This document shows, piece after piece, positions 1 through 9,451 of a stretch of DNA of 64,000 bases (positions are counted from its first letter, which is position 1; each line of letters begins with the position of its first letter). A program made the position numbers and the translations under genes. The notes under the pieces are model-generated. The model ran no database searches. It had not been told where the DNA came from and was given only the letters and a program-made list of their open reading frames with translations. Source of the stretch: Litoreibacter meonggei (GTDB taxonomy: Bacteria > Pseudomonadota > Alphaproteobacteria > Rhodobacterales > Rhodobacteraceae); contig NZ_RCCE01000004.1 in NCBI RefSeq assembly GCF_003663885.1, positions 62,001 through 126,000 on the forward strand. The letters run 5' to 3'.

Positions 1-283
1 TTTGCCACACGGGCAGGCTGTCGAACAACGCACCACCTTGGAACAGCATCCCGAAGCGGGCGAGGAAGGCGTCGTGGTCGCCTTTGGTCGAATCTTTACC
101 GTCCACCAGAATGGTGCCGCTATCGGGCTTCACTAGCCCCAGCACCGACTTCAGCGCCACGGATTTGCCGGTGCCGGAGCCGCCGATGATCACCATGCTC
201 TCGCCCTTGGGGATATGCAGATTCACGCCGCGTAGGACGTGGTTGGAGCCGAAGGCTTTATGGACGTCTTCAAAACGGATCAT
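1..283 (-). CDS. mlaF: Lipid-transport ABC ATPase (MlaF-like), partial
   Basis: Only the N-terminal 94 codons lie in the window; the gene continues off the left edge. The visible part has a Walker A motif GGSGTGKS and a Q-loop region with FQGGALFDSLPVW, which is typical of MlaF, the cytoplasmic ATPase of the Mla phospholipid transporter that maintains outer-membrane lipid asymmetry. The ATG overlaps the stop of the upstream permease in an ATGA junction, so the two are translationally coupled. ABC signature, Walker B and H-loop lie outside the window, so the family call rests on the N-terminal half and on the mlaE neighbour. Confidence 0.9.
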   Translation of the reverse strand, partial: MIRFEDVHKAFGSNHVLRGVNLHIPKGESMVIIGGSGTGKSVALKSVLGLVKPDSGTILVDGKDSTKGDHDAFLARFGMLFQGGALFDSLPVWQ

Positions 284-1065
284 GACGAGAAGAATATCCC
301 CGTTAGGATGAAGTTGGCGGCAAGGATCAGCACGGCAGCCGCCTCGACCGAGCCTTTGGTGGCCTTGCCCACGCCCATCGCCCCACGACCGGAGTTCATG
401 CCGTAGTAGCAGCCCATCAAGGTGGCGATGCCACCGTTCACCGCACCTTTGGCCAGCGATGTCACGATGTCGGAGGTTTCTAGAAAGTCCGAGGTGTTTT
501 GCAGGTAGGTCGCCGAATTGAAGTCCAGAGTACCCACGGCCACGGCCCAGCCCCCCATGATGCCGATGATATTGCCCACGGCGACCAGTGCTGGCACGAC
601 GATGATGCCCGCCAGCACGCGCGGCACGGTGAGGTATTTCATCGGATGGGTGGAGAGGGTCACCAGCGCGTCCAGCTGCTCGGTCACCTTCATGGTGGCA
701 ATCTCGGCGGCGATGGAGGAGGTCACGCGGGCGGCTATCATCAGGCCGACCATCACGGGGCCAAGCTCGCGCACGATGCCGATGGCGACGATTTGCGGCA
801 CCACGGCCTCGGCGCTGAAGCGCGCGCCGCCTGCGTAGATTTGCAAGGCCAGTGCGCCGCCGGTGAACAGGGTGGTCAGGCCGATGACGGGCAGGGAGAA
901 GTAGCCGACATTCATCAACGCCGCGCCGAATTCCTTGAGATAGAACGGCGGACGGATCATATGGGCGAAGGTCTGGCCGGTGAAGATTGCCAAGCGGCCT
1001 AAGGCGGCCAGCGCCGACAGGGTCAGTGCGCCAAGAATGGCCAAGGGCGAAAAGACATGGCTCAT
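280..1065 (-). CDS. mlaE: Lipid-transport ABC permease (MlaE family)
   Basis: A 261-residue inner-membrane protein of the MlaE/TTG2B permease family. It has an N-terminal hydrophobic helix (about residues 7-27), several later membrane segments, and the family's conserved central stretch with [15 protein letters not shown] (around residues 100-115) followed by [14 protein letters not shown]. It forms the membrane core of the Mla lipid transporter with MlaF, whose gene follows with an ATGA overlap. The start also overlaps the alanine racemase stop by ATGA, so alr-mlaE-mlaF read as one transcript. The MlaD substrate-binding partner would lie beyond the left edge, if present. Confidence 0.92.
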   Translation of the reverse strand: MSHVFSPLAILGALTLSALAALGRLAIFTGQTFAHMIRPPFYLKEFGAALMNVGYFSLPVIGLTTLFTGGALALQIYAGGARFSAEAVVPQIVAIGIVRELGPVMVGLMIAARVTSSIAAEIATMKVTEQLDALVTLSTHPMKYLTVPRVLAGIIVVPALVAVGNIIGIMGGWAVAVGTLDFNSATYLQNTSDFLETSDIVTSLAKGAVNGGIATLMGCYYGMNSGRGAMGVGKATKGSVEAAAVLILAANFILTGIFFSS

Positions 1066-2099
1066 GAATAGGACCGCTTGTAGCGATGGCCGAGCGAGGT
1101 CAGAACTTCATACCCGATGGTGCCAGCGGCGTCGGCCAGCGTGTCCACGCTTTGCTGCGGGCCGAGGATGGTCAGGTGGTCCGGCACCGCGTCCAGATGG
1201 GTCACGTCCACAGTTATCAAGTCCATCGACACACGACCAACCAATGGGCAAGGCGTGTCGCCCGCATAAAGCGTGGCGTTGCCGGACAGCGCGCGGATCA
1301 ATCCGTCAGCATAGCCACCCGCAACGGTGGCAATCGTGCGTGGCTTATCGGCGATGAAGGAGTGTGCGTAGCCCACGGCCTCGCCCGCTTTAATGGTGCG
1401 GGTCTGGATCACCGGCAGGTCCAGCCGCGCCACGGTTTTGGCCCCCTCGAAGGGCAGCCCGCCATAAAGGCCGATGCCGGGGCGGGTCATGTCGAAATGG
1501 TATTCGGGGCCAAGCAGGATGCCACCCGTCGCTGCCAGCGAGCGGGGGGCGAGCAGGCCCGCGGTCATTTCCAGAAAGGCCTTGAGTTGGTCCGTATTGC
1601 CCTGATGATCCGGTTCGTCGGCACAAGCCAGATGGGACATCACCAGCGAGGCGTCCTGGCTCATCTCGGGCGACCAGTCATAAGCCTCGATCCCGAGGCG
1701 GTTCATGCCGGTGTCAATTTGCAGCCCGAACGGATGGTCCGGCAGACGAGCTTGGTGGCGGGAAACCTGTTCAGGGGAATTCAGCAAGGGAACAGCGCCA
1801 AGGTCGGACAGCGTTTGTGTGTCACCGTCCATATGGCCGGAAAAGACATAGATCACAGGGTCTTGGCCCAGCGTCGCGCGCAAGGCGGTCGCTTCTTCGA
1901 CGGCGGCCACAAAGAAAGTGCGCACACCGGCACCGGCCAGTGCCTTCGCCACGCGGCCTGCGCCCAGACCGTAGCCGTCGGCTTTGACCACAGCGCCCGT
2001 TTCGGTCGCGGATTGGCGATCCAGCACCTGCCAGTTGTCCACCAGCGCGTTCAGGTCGATATGTAGAGTTCCGGTTCCCATAGGGTCTGGGTGAGACAT
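1062..2099 (-). CDS. alr: Alanine racemase
   Basis: A 345-residue PLP-dependent alanine racemase that interconverts L- and D-alanine for peptidoglycan synthesis. The N-terminal barrel carries the PLP lysine in [10 protein letters not shown] (around residue 39). The C-terminal domain carries the VGYAHSF segment at the position of the second catalytic base (tyrosine) and the GYADGL motif. Length is slightly below the usual 360-380 residues but no domain is missing. It follows the RND pump gene on the same strand, separated by a perfect hairpin at 2110-2139, and is coupled to mlaE by a 4-base overlap. Confidence 0.95.
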   Translation of the reverse strand: MSHPDPMGTGTLHIDLNALVDNWQVLDRQSATETGAVVKADGYGLGAGRVAKALAGAGVRTFFVAAVEEATALRATLGQDPVIYVFSGHMDGDTQTLSDLGAVPLLNSPEQVSRHQARLPDHPFGLQIDTGMNRLGIEAYDWSPEMSQDASLVMSHLACADEPDHQGNTDQLKAFLEMTAGLLAPRSLAATGGILLGPEYHFDMTRPGIGLYGGLPFEGAKTVARLDLPVIQTRTIKAGEAVGYAHSFIADKPRTIATVAGGYADGLIRALSGNATLYAGDTPCPLVGRVSMDLITVDVTHLDAVPDHLTILGPQQSVDTLADAAGTIGYEVLTSLGHRYKRSYS

Positions 2100-2109
2100 G
2101 GGGGCGGGG

Positions 2110-2139
2110 AGGTCAAGGGCTTTTGGCGGCCCTTGACCT
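2110..2139 (-). terminator. Perfect 11-bp hairpin between RND gene and alr
   Basis: AGGTCAAGGGC at 2110-2120 pairs exactly with GCCCTTGACCT at 2129-2139 around an 8-base loop. It lies eight bases after the RND stop and before alr on the minus strand. No T-tract follows, so it may act as an mRNA 3'-end stabiliser or a weak terminator rather than a classical intrinsic terminator. Confidence 0.5.
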
Positions 2140-2147
2140 GTGAGGCC

Positions 2148-5100
2148 CTATTCCGCCGCGCGCAAACGAGAGGGTTTTGACCCATCTTTTGGCCCGTTTT
2201 TGGAATCGTTGCTTTCGGCGTCGGTCGGCTTCAACGCGTCCAAGTCTTCTGCTGTTTTGGCCAGTTTTTCCTTGGCGGCTTTCAGAGTTTTCTGCGCCGC
2301 TTTCAGAACGTCGCCACTACTGCGTGCTTCCGGTTCCGAAGGATCGGACCACAAGATCAGTGGATCACGCACTTTGCGGGCGTTTTTGTTCAACGCCAGA
2401 TCACGAGCAGTTTGCGAGCCGCGTCCACCCAAGGCGCGCAACTGACGGACCGAGGCATAGGCCCCGATGGAAATCCACACACGAAGGGCCAGCATGGCGG
2501 GGGTCAGGACCAGCGTCAGGACGGTGGCGACACCAAGGCCGAACACCACGGCTGTGGCCAGTTGCGTCCACCACAATGCCGTCGGGCTGCCGATGGAGTA
2601 GCCGCCCCCCAAGAAGTCGAGGCTGAGGCCGAACATCATCGGCGTCAGGCCTGCCATGGTGGTAATGGTGGTCAGCAACACGGGGCGGATACGGGCCTCG
2701 GCGGTGCGGGTGATCGCTTCCAGACGCGGCATGTAGCGCGAGTATTCCTGGTAGGTGTCGATCAGAACAATGTTATTGTTCACCACAATCCCAGCCAGCG
2801 CGACGACGCCTGTACCGGTCATGATAATGGAAAACGCCTGATCCATGACCAGCATCCCGATCAGCACTCCTGTGGTGGACAAGATTACCGCCAGCAGCAC
2901 CAGCACCGAGTTGTAGAACGAGTTGAACTGCGCCAGCAGGATCACGAACATCAGCCCCAGGGCGGCGAGGAATGCGTTGCCGAGGAAGGCCTGACTTTCG
3001 GCCTCTTCCTCGGTGTCGCCGGCCCATTCAAAACTGACCGACGCGGGCAGGGGCGTTTCCGTCTCCAGCCAGTTGGTGATGTAGGCAATGCGCTCGTTGG
3101 CGTTGATGATTTCGCCATCTTCTGTCTTTAGGTCAGGTGCCACATCCGCCTTTACGTCGAAGAACCGCGTCTGGTCCACGCGGTCGATCTGGCCGAGTTT
3201 GGCAACGGGTTTGCGCGAGATAAAATTCGACAGCGGGATTAGACCGTCGGGTGTGCGGACCTTGAGGTTGTCCAAGGTAGACAGCACGCGGCTCTCTTCG
3301 GGTAGGCGGACGCGGATTTCGATTTCCTCGTCGGAACTGTCGACCCGCATCGTATCGAGCAGCAGCCCACGGGTGACCAGTTGCACCATCGCGCCCACGG
3401 TGGCGACGTCGGCCTTGTAGCGGCCTGCGGCCTCCACATCGACGTCGATCTGCCAGTCTATGCCGGGCAGGGGCAGGGTGTCCTCTATTGTTATGAGGCC
3501 GTCGATCGTCTCGAATTTCGCCCGCGCGATGCGGGTGGCCTCTTGCAGGTCTTCCCAGTTGTCACCCTTGAGGCGCAAGTTCACCGGCTTGCCGCCCGCG
3601 GGACCGCGATCCTGGCTTAGGATTTCAGTGTAAATGCCGGGGATGGCATCCATTTTGGCCTGCATTTCCGCGAGGATCACGAGATCATCACGCCGATGAC
3701 CCCATTCGGCCAATTCAATCTGGATTTGCCCCACTGTGTCCAGCGGGCCGGTTGCGCCGCCGGTATTGGTGTCCAGCCCGCCTTGTCCGGCAAAGGCGAA
3801 GATGGAGTCAATTCCGTCGACAGTCGCGATTTGGGCCTCGACCTGACGAACAAGATTGTCCTTTTCCTTTAGGCTGAGGTTGCCGCGGGCGCGCACATAG
3901 ACAATGGCCTGCTCGGTTTCAGAGTCGACGAAGAATTCCACCCCGTTATTGTTGGCCGAGAAGGTTATGAATGTGACGAAGACGAATGCACCGACCGCGC
4001 CGATAGCGACCAGTGGCATGATCGGGTTGCCCGAAATAAACTGTGTGAAATGCCCGAACGGGGTCCGGCGGTAACCGGCGTTGATGCGGCGCTCGCGGCG
4101 GGGGCGGGAGACTGCGCCCATCGCTGTTGAGGCAAACATCGCCATGGCGATGAAGAACCCGCCACTAAAGACCATTACCCCGACGCCACCTTGCCCACGC
4201 GGGATCGGCAGCAGGTAGCTCGGGTTCAACAGCTGCATCGCCGCGACGAACAGGCCAAACATCGCGACGGCAACAAGTGCCAACCGGATGACGATGTTGA
4301 ACTTGCGCAGGAATCCTGACGCGCGGGTGATCATGCGCGAAACGCGGCCAGACACGCCGCCCATGACGGGCAGGTAGATCAACGCCACGATCAGCGAGGC
4401 TGACAAAACGAAGATTAACGTGACGGGCAACATACCCATGAACTCACCCGGAACGCCGGGCCAGAACAACATCGGCAGGAAGGCGCACAGGGTCGTGGCT
4501 GTTGACGACACAATGGGCCAGAACATGCGTTTGGCAGCGTCGGTGTAGGCTTCCATGGGCCCCGCACCTTCGTCGATGCGTTTGTCGGCGTATTCCACCA
4601 CAACGATGGCCCCGTCGACCAGCATCCCCACGGCAAGAATCAGACCGAACATGACGATGTTCGAGATCGAGATGCCCATGATGCCAAGCAGGATAAAGCA
4701 CAGCAGGAACGAGGTCGGAATAGCAAAGCCGACCAGCAACGCGGAACGTGTGCCAAGGGATGCCAAAACCACGATCATCACCAGCGCGATAGCCGTTAGC
4801 ACGGAGCCTTCCAGCTGTTGGACCATGTTTTCGACTTGCTTGGACTGATCGAGGGTTACGTCCACGCGGATAGCTTCTTGCAGCTCTTGCGGCCATTTGG
4901 TCTGCGCTTCTGCGACCGTGTCGCGTACCAGTTGCGCGGTGTCGATGATGTTGTAGCCTTTACGCTTCACGACTTGCAGGGCCACCGTATCGTTGCCGTT
5001 GAAGCGGGCGGTGCCGGTGCGGTCTTCGAATGTCAGCCGGATGTCGGCCAACTCGCCCAGCGTGACGACGCGGTCGCCGTTGACCTTGATGGGAAGCTCA

Positions 5101-5819
5101 TAGACGTCCAGCGGCTCGTCGAAGGAGGCGGGAATTTTGACCGAGAACGCGCCTTGGTCCGTCTCCACCTCGCCCGCAGCGATCAGCAGGTTGTTGTTAT
5201 TGACCACATTGATCAACTCACCCGCCGAGACGTTGTAGGCCTCAAGTGCCAGTGGGTCGATGATGACCTCCAGCATCTCATCGCGGTGACCGGCGAGGCC
5301 AGCCTCCAAGATCGGAGGCATGGCCTCGATCGTATCTTGCAGGCCTTTGGCGACCTGCAAAAGCGTGCGCTCGGGTAGGTCGCCTGACAGCGACACGATG
5401 ATAATCGGGAACTCGGAGAAGTTGATTTCGATCAGGTTATATTGCTCTGCGCCTTCAGGAAACTCGGCCTGAGCCTGCCCCATCTTGTCGCGCACATCGG
5501 CAAGGATTTTGGTCTTGTCCCAGCCAAATTCGAACTCCATCGCGACGCCCGCGTAGTTCTCGGACGCGGTGCCGGACAGGGTTTTCAGCCCGTCGAGGTC
5601 TTGCAGCTTGGCCTCCATGACCTTCACAAGCAGCTTCTCGCTATCCTCGGCAGAGATGCCCGGGAAAGGGACGGAAACAAATAGCGCCGGAATCTCGATG
5701 TCCGGCTCGCCCTCTTTTGGCAGTCCGGTATAGGCGAACGCGCCAATCACCACCGACATCACGATGAAGGCGATGATCATGCGGGCGCGTTCGCCCGCCC
5801 AATCGACCAAGCCGGTCAT
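2148..5819 (-). CDS. RND-family efflux permease, atypical
   Basis: A 1223-residue inner-membrane RND transporter, longer than the usual 1020-1050. The two RND halves are clear, with a hydrophobic N-terminal helix and porter domains in each half. TM4 reads GMLVDGAIVVVEY (about 398-410), so the usual Asp-Asp pair is Asp402-Gly403. The TM10 motif reads VNNNIVLID (about 1013-1021), with Asn where AcrB has the proton-relay Lys. The link between TM6 and TM7 contains two further hydrophobic stretches (about 506-529 and 546-570), and a charged Lys/Ala-rich tail of about 100 residues ends the protein. It is coupled by ATGA to the upstream fusion protein gene. Substrate is unknown, and no outer-membrane channel gene is nearby. 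Confidence 0.9.
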   Translation of the reverse strand: MTGLVDWAGERARMIIAFIVMSVVIGAFAYTGLPKEGEPDIEIPALFVSVPFPGISAEDSEKLLVKVMEAKLQDLDGLKTLSGTASENYAGVAMEFEFGWDKTKILADVRDKMGQAQAEFPEGAEQYNLIEINFSEFPIIIVSLSGDLPERTLLQVAKGLQDTIEAMPPILEAGLAGHRDEMLEVIIDPLALEAYNVSAGELINVVNNNNLLIAAGEVETDQGAFSVKIPASFDEPLDVYELPIKVNGDRVVTLGELADIRLTFEDRTGTARFNGNDTVALQVVKRKGYNIIDTAQLVRDTVAEAQTKWPQELQEAIRVDVTLDQSKQVENMVQQLEGSVLTAIALVMIVVLASLGTRSALLVGFAIPTSFLLCFILLGIMGISISNIVMFGLILAVGMLVDGAIVVVEYADKRIDEGAGPMEAYTDAAKRMFWPIVSSTATTLCAFLPMLFWPGVPGEFMGMLPVTLIFVLSASLIVALIYLPVMGGVSGRVSRMITRASGFLRKFNIVIRLALVAVAMFGLFVAAMQLLNPSYLLPIPRGQGGVGVMVFSGGFFIAMAMFASTAMGAVSRPRRERRINAGYRRTPFGHFTQFISGNPIMPLVAIGAVGAFVFVTFITFSANNNGVEFFVDSETEQAIVYVRARGNLSLKEKDNLVRQVEAQIATVDGIDSIFAFAGQGGLDTNTGGATGPLDTVGQIQIELAEWGHRRDDLVILAEMQAKMDAIPGIYTEILSQDRGPAGGKPVNLRLKGDNWEDLQEATRIARAKFETIDGLITIEDTLPLPGIDWQIDVDVEAAGRYKADVATVGAMVQLVTRGLLLDTMRVDSSDEEIEIRVRLPEESRVLSTLDNLKVRTPDGLIPLSNFISRKPVAKLGQIDRVDQTRFFDVKADVAPDLKTEDGEIINANERIAYITNWLETETPLPASVSFEWAGDTEEEAESQAFLGNAFLAALGLMFVILLAQFNSFYNSVLVLLAVILSTTGVLIGMLVMDQAFSIIMTGTGVVALAGIVVNNNIVLIDTYQEYSRYMPRLEAITRTAEARIRPVLLTTITTMAGLTPMMFGLSLDFLGGGYSIGSPTALWWTQLATAVVFGLGVATVLTLVLTPAMLALRVWISIGAYASVRQLRALGGRGSQTARDLALNKNARKVRDPLILWSDPSEPEARSSGDVLKAAQKTLKAAKEKLAKTAEDLDALKPTDAESNDSKNGPKDGSKPSRLRAAE

Positions 5820-7060
5820 GATTTGGTCTCCGCGTAAGTTGCTTTGATCGCCACCCCGTCAGTCACATATTCCTGTCCGACTATGATCACTGAAACCTCT
5901 TCCGCGAGGCCCGCGACCCACATGCCCTCAGCGGTATCGCGAAGGATGGACACTGGCGTAAATGCCGCCTTGTTGTCTTCCGTCGCAATCTGCAAGCCAA
6001 GCGTGCCTTCATCGTTCAAGGTCAGTGCGGAGGCGGGGATCAGATGGGCTTTTTGTCCTTCGGCACCGATCAGGATTTCTGCAGTTTGGCCATCGCGCAG
6101 CTGCAGATCGTCATTGTCGACGGTGATCTCGACGCGGAAGGTGCGGGTTTCAGGATCGGACGAGCGGGACATGAAAGTCACGCGCCCTTCGACGATTTGA
6201 TTGGCTGTGGTGCGGCCACCAGCGCGTGCACCAACAGCGACCTTGGCGACGTCCGTTTCCGGCACGAATGCCACCAGTTTGATCGGGTTCAACTGGATGA
6301 TCGTTGCACACAGCCCACCGGGCTGCATCAATGCGCCAAGCTCAGCGGTGTCAGTTTCCAACAATCCGGCGAAGGGGGCTGTGATTTGCAAGCGGCTGAT
6401 CTCGTTTTCGGCAGATGCGATTGCGGCTTCAGCACCCAGAATGCCAGCGCGTGCGCTCTCTACACCGGCGCGCGCGGTTTCGACCGCGGCCAGCGCAGAC
6501 TGCACGGAAGCCTGTGTTCCTGCCACGCGGATATCAGAGGCGAAGCCATCGGCGGAAAGCTGCTTGGCAGCGTTGTCGTTGATCCGTGCTTCTTTCAACC
6601 GCGCTTCGGCTTCTAGCACACGGCCTTCAGCTTCCGGGAGGCGGGCTTTGGCTTCAGGAAGCCGAGCTTGCGCTTCGGCCAATGCCACTTGGCGGGTGCC
6701 GGGGGCAATCTCGCACAACAACTGGCCAGCTTCGACATAAGAGCCTTTTCGTAGCGGTTCGGAATTGACCAAGCCGGAGGTTTCGGCACGGACGTCAACC
6801 TGACGAGCCGCTTCGGTACGACCACGCAACAGCACGGCATTGTCGATGGCTTGCGCCGCGGACCGAATAGCAACAACGGAAACAACCCGCGCGCCTTCCG
6901 TGGCGGTAGGTGTTTCAGCGTCTGATGTTTCGGCCACTTCCTCGGCAACAGGAGCCTCCGTGCCACCGGATGCAAACGACAAAAGACGATCGCGTTCGAA
7001 CACGATAAGGTAAAGGGCGAGGGTCACCACGATAGCAGTGATGATCGAAAAAAAGCGCAT
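5816..7060 (-). CDS. RND periplasmic membrane-fusion (adaptor) protein
   Basis: A 414-residue HlyD/AcrA-type adaptor linking the inner-membrane pump to an outer-membrane channel. An N-terminal membrane anchor (about residues 4-22) is followed by an acidic linker, a biotinyl-lipoyl-like half (around VDVRAETSGLV), and an Ala/Glu-rich coiled-coil hairpin (about residues 125-220, with repeated LPEAKARLPEAEGR-type units). The second lipoyl half has LQITAPFAGLLE, and a beta-barrel/membrane-proximal region ends the protein. It is the first gene of a two-gene operon with the RND permease. The upstream region carries an operator-like palindrome at 7122-7133. Confidence 0.92.
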   Translation of the reverse strand: MRFFSIITAIVVTLALYLIVFERDRLLSFASGGTEAPVAEEVAETSDAETPTATEGARVVSVVAIRSAAQAIDNAVLLRGRTEAARQVDVRAETSGLVNSEPLRKGSYVEAGQLLCEIAPGTRQVALAEAQARLPEAKARLPEAEGRVLEAEARLKEARINDNAAKQLSADGFASDIRVAGTQASVQSALAAVETARAGVESARAGILGAEAAIASAENEISRLQITAPFAGLLETDTAELGALMQPGGLCATIIQLNPIKLVAFVPETDVAKVAVGARAGGRTTANQIVEGRVTFMSRSSDPETRTFRVEITVDNDDLQLRDGQTAEILIGAEGQKAHLIPASALTLNDEGTLGLQIATEDNKAAFTPVSILRDTAEGMWVAGLAEEVSVIIVGQEYVTDGVAIKATYAETKS

Positions 7061-7121
7061 TACTATAATCCCTGTGCCGAAAACGGCTATATTTCGTTGG
7101 TCAGTGCATAATGATACGCTA

Positions 7122-7133
7122 AACCGACCGGTT
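7122..7133. promoter_or_regulatory. TetR-type operator candidate upstream of RND operon
   Basis: AACCGACCGGTT is a near-perfect palindrome (10 of 12 positions match the reverse complement) located 62 bases upstream of the adaptor start. Sequences of the ACCGACCGGT kind are common targets of TetR-family repressors of efflux operons. No tetR gene lies in the window, so the assignment is inference. Confidence 0.35.
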
Positions 7134-7183
7134 CAGATTACATTTATGTCCTGCTGGCTGCAAGGGCCTGAAATCCGTATACC

Positions 7184-7307
7184 CGCGCAACACATGTGCG
7201 CGTATAAGGGTATTTATGTCTTAACTATGCAAAACAGAGCTTTTTGGTCTATGCGCCTTTGCCCTTGGCAAGGTTTAACCCTTCGGGGTATGCCTCGCGC
7301 AACACAT
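7184..7307. repeat. Two copies of a 12-bp direct repeat before the yfgM-like gene
   Basis: CGCGCAACACAT occurs at 7184-7195 and again at 7296-7307; each copy is preceded by a GTAT-CC-like sequence. The first copy overlaps the 8-bp palindrome CACATGTG and is part of a larger imperfect inverted repeat (CGCGCA and TGCGCG). The second ends 15 bases before the GTG start, next to the ribosome site. Together with the operator candidate this accounts for most of the 262-base divergent intergenic region. Confidence 0.45.
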
Positions 7308-7322
7308 AGACGGAGAACACCT

Positions 7323-7973
7323 GTGAGCCAAACTGACAGCTTCATCGAAGAGGTAACCGAAGAGGTTCGCCGCGACCGCCTGTTCGCGCTTATCAAGAAG
7401 TGGGGCTGGGTTGCAGTGCTGGTTGTGCTGCTGATCGTGGGCGGTGCGGCCTATAACGAATACCGCAAGGCGTCGATCAAGGCAGAAGCCGAGAGTTTTG
7501 GCGACGTGCTTCTCGCTGGGATCGAGGCGAACGATGCCGGGGCGACTCTGGCCACCGTGCCTACGGCAAATCCGGAGCAAACCGCGATAGCGGGACAACT
7601 GGCCGCCGCTGATGCCCTGTCGGGCGGCAACTCCGAATTTGGACTCGCGCAACTTGATAAGGTCATCGCGACCGAAGGCGCGCCTGCGGTCTATGTCGCG
7701 CTTGCCGAACTGAAACGCGCTTTGGCTTTGCCTCCGGAGACCCCGGTAGAAGAGCGCAGCGCAGCATTCGAGGCACTTGCCGCGCCCGGCGCGCCATTCC
7801 AGCCGCTGGCCGAGGAGCAACTGGCATTAATCGCAGTTGAAACCGGCAAACCGGAGGAGGCCATCACTATCCTTCGTGGGCTGCTGGATTCGGCGAATAT
7901 CACAGCGGGCTTGCAACGACGCGCCTCAGAGTTGATTGTGGCACTGGGCGGCAACCTTGCGGAAGCGCAGTAA
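7323..7973 (+). CDS. YfgM-like membrane-anchored TPR protein
   Basis: A 216-residue protein with a short charged cytoplasmic N-terminus, one membrane helix (about residues 24-42, WGWVAVLVVLLIVGGAAY) and a periplasmic Ala/Leu-rich alpha-helical domain resembling tetratricopeptide repeats. YfgM of E. coli associates with the Sec translocon and periplasmic chaperones and sits next to bamB and der, the same order as here. The GTG start is chosen because it follows GGAGA at the right distance and the protein then begins just before the membrane anchor; an in-frame extension to 7038 has no such signal. Confidence 0.8.
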   Translation: MSQTDSFIEEVTEEVRRDRLFALIKKWGWVAVLVVLLIVGGAAYNEYRKASIKAEAESFGDVLLAGIEANDAGATLATVPTANPEQTAIAGQLAAADALSGGNSEFGLAQLDKVIATEGAPAVYVALAELKRALALPPETPVEERSAAFEALAAPGAPFQPLAEEQLALIAVETGKPEEAITILRGLLDSANITAGLQRRASELIVALGGNLAEAQ

Positions 7974-8057
7974 CATACGGGCGTTGCCCGAGACAGACCA
8001 GATGACCGCGCGCGAAACAGCGCGGCAGAATAGTACGAGAGAGGGTCAGCAGGGGCT

Positions 8058-9401
8058 ATGGGCTTGAGATTTTCCAAGACGTCACTGACGGGCGTGGCGA
8101 TGTGCGCAGTACTGGCGCTAGGCGCATGCGGCGAAGACGAGTTGGTGCTGGATGGCGAGCGCTATGACATCCGCGCGCCGCTGCCGGGCACTGATGGAGC
8201 CGTTGGCGTCGGGGGACGCGAGGCGAACCTGACCAAAGAATTCCGCGGACCTGCACAAGTAAACCATTCCAGCTGGACCCATCGCGGCGGCAATACGGCC
8301 CACAAGGTAGCCCATCCCGCGCTGAACGCGACGCTTACACCGATCTGGACCGCCAATATTGGCAAGGGCAACAGCCGCAAAGCACGTATCACCGCTGATC
8401 CCATAGTCGCCGGCGGTCGGGTGTTTACCATGGACAGCGCGTCGACTGTTGTTGCCACGGGCTCAGACGGGGCCACATTGTGGAGCCGTGCATTGATCCC
8501 TGCCACGGACAAGGATGGTGATGCCACTGGCGGCGGATTGTCTTTTGCAGACGGCACTATTTACGCAACGACAGGCTTTGGCGAGTTGTTCGCGATCGAG
8601 GCCACCTCCGGCGCAGTGAGGTGGCGCCAGAAACTGGACGCGCCGCTGACATCTGCACCGACTGTCGATGGTGATTTGGTCTACGTGGTCAGCCGGGACA
8701 GTCAGGCTTGGGCGCTCGACACGAAACTGGGGCGCATCAAGTGGCAATTGCCCGGTACTCCGTCCAATTCTGTGATCAACGGCGGGGCTGGCCCCGCAAT
8801 CGCGCCGCGTCTGGTGGTGTTCCCGTTCGGCTCCGGCGAGTTGGCCGGGGCGTTGAAGAAGTCGGGAATCCGCGTTTGGGGATCCTCGGTGGCCGGGCAG
8901 CGCAAGGGCGTTGCTTATGCCAGCCTCTCCGACGTAACAGGCGATCCGGTGATCGTTGACGGTGTGATCTACGCGGCCAACCAAGCTGGACGTGTCGTGG
9001 CGATGAAAGCCTCCTCAGGCGAGCGCATCTGGACGGCAAATGAAGGCGCGTACTCACCTGTCTGGCCTTCCGGTGACAGCGTATTCCTTGTCTCAGACCG
9101 CAACGAGTTGCTGCGCCTTGATCTGGCAACCGGCGAACGTATTTGGGGTGTGGAACTGCCATATTATACGCAACGCAAAATTCGCAAACGTGACGAAATC
9201 TATGCGCATTTCGGTCCTGTGCTGGCAGGTGGTCGGCTTGTGGTGGCCTCCAATGATGGCCAAATCCGCAGCTATGACCCTGCAACGGGCGCACTTGTCG
9301 GCACCACGGCGCTAAAGGGCGGCGCTGCGTCGGCACCAGCAATCGTCAACGGCACGCTCTACGTGATGACGGCTAAGGGACAACTCGCCGCTTTCCGTTG
9401 A
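8058..9401 (+). CDS. bamB: Outer-membrane assembly lipoprotein BamB (PQQ-repeat beta-propeller)
   Basis: A 447-residue lipoprotein with a signal peptide ending in the lipobox LGAC (Cys at about residue 24). It is followed by repeated beta-propeller blades with PQQ-like units such as GRVFTMDSASTVVA, GTIYATTGFGELFA and GRVVAMKASSGERIW. BamB scaffolds the BAM complex that inserts beta-barrel proteins into the outer membrane. Its position between a YfgM-like gene and der is the conserved order. The length is somewhat above that of E. coli BamB (392). Confidence 0.92.
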   Translation: MGLRFSKTSLTGVAMCAVLALGACGEDELVLDGERYDIRAPLPGTDGAVGVGGREANLTKEFRGPAQVNHSSWTHRGGNTAHKVAHPALNATLTPIWTANIGKGNSRKARITADPIVAGGRVFTMDSASTVVATGSDGATLWSRALIPATDKDGDATGGGLSFADGTIYATTGFGELFAIEATSGAVRWRQKLDAPLTSAPTVDGDLVYVVSRDSQAWALDTKLGRIKWQLPGTPSNSVINGGAGPAIAPRLVVFPFGSGELAGALKKSGIRVWGSSVAGQRKGVAYASLSDVTGDPVIVDGVIYAANQAGRVVAMKASSGERIWTANEGAYSPVWPSGDSVFLVSDRNELLRLDLATGERIWGVELPYYTQRKIRKRDEIYAHFGPVLAGGRLVVASNDGQIRSYDPATGALVGTTALKGGAASAPAIVNGTLYVMTAKGQLAAFR

Positions 9402-9451
9402 CGGCATTTGCCTGTATGACGCGCCTCTGACCGATCACCGGAGCTATTGTC

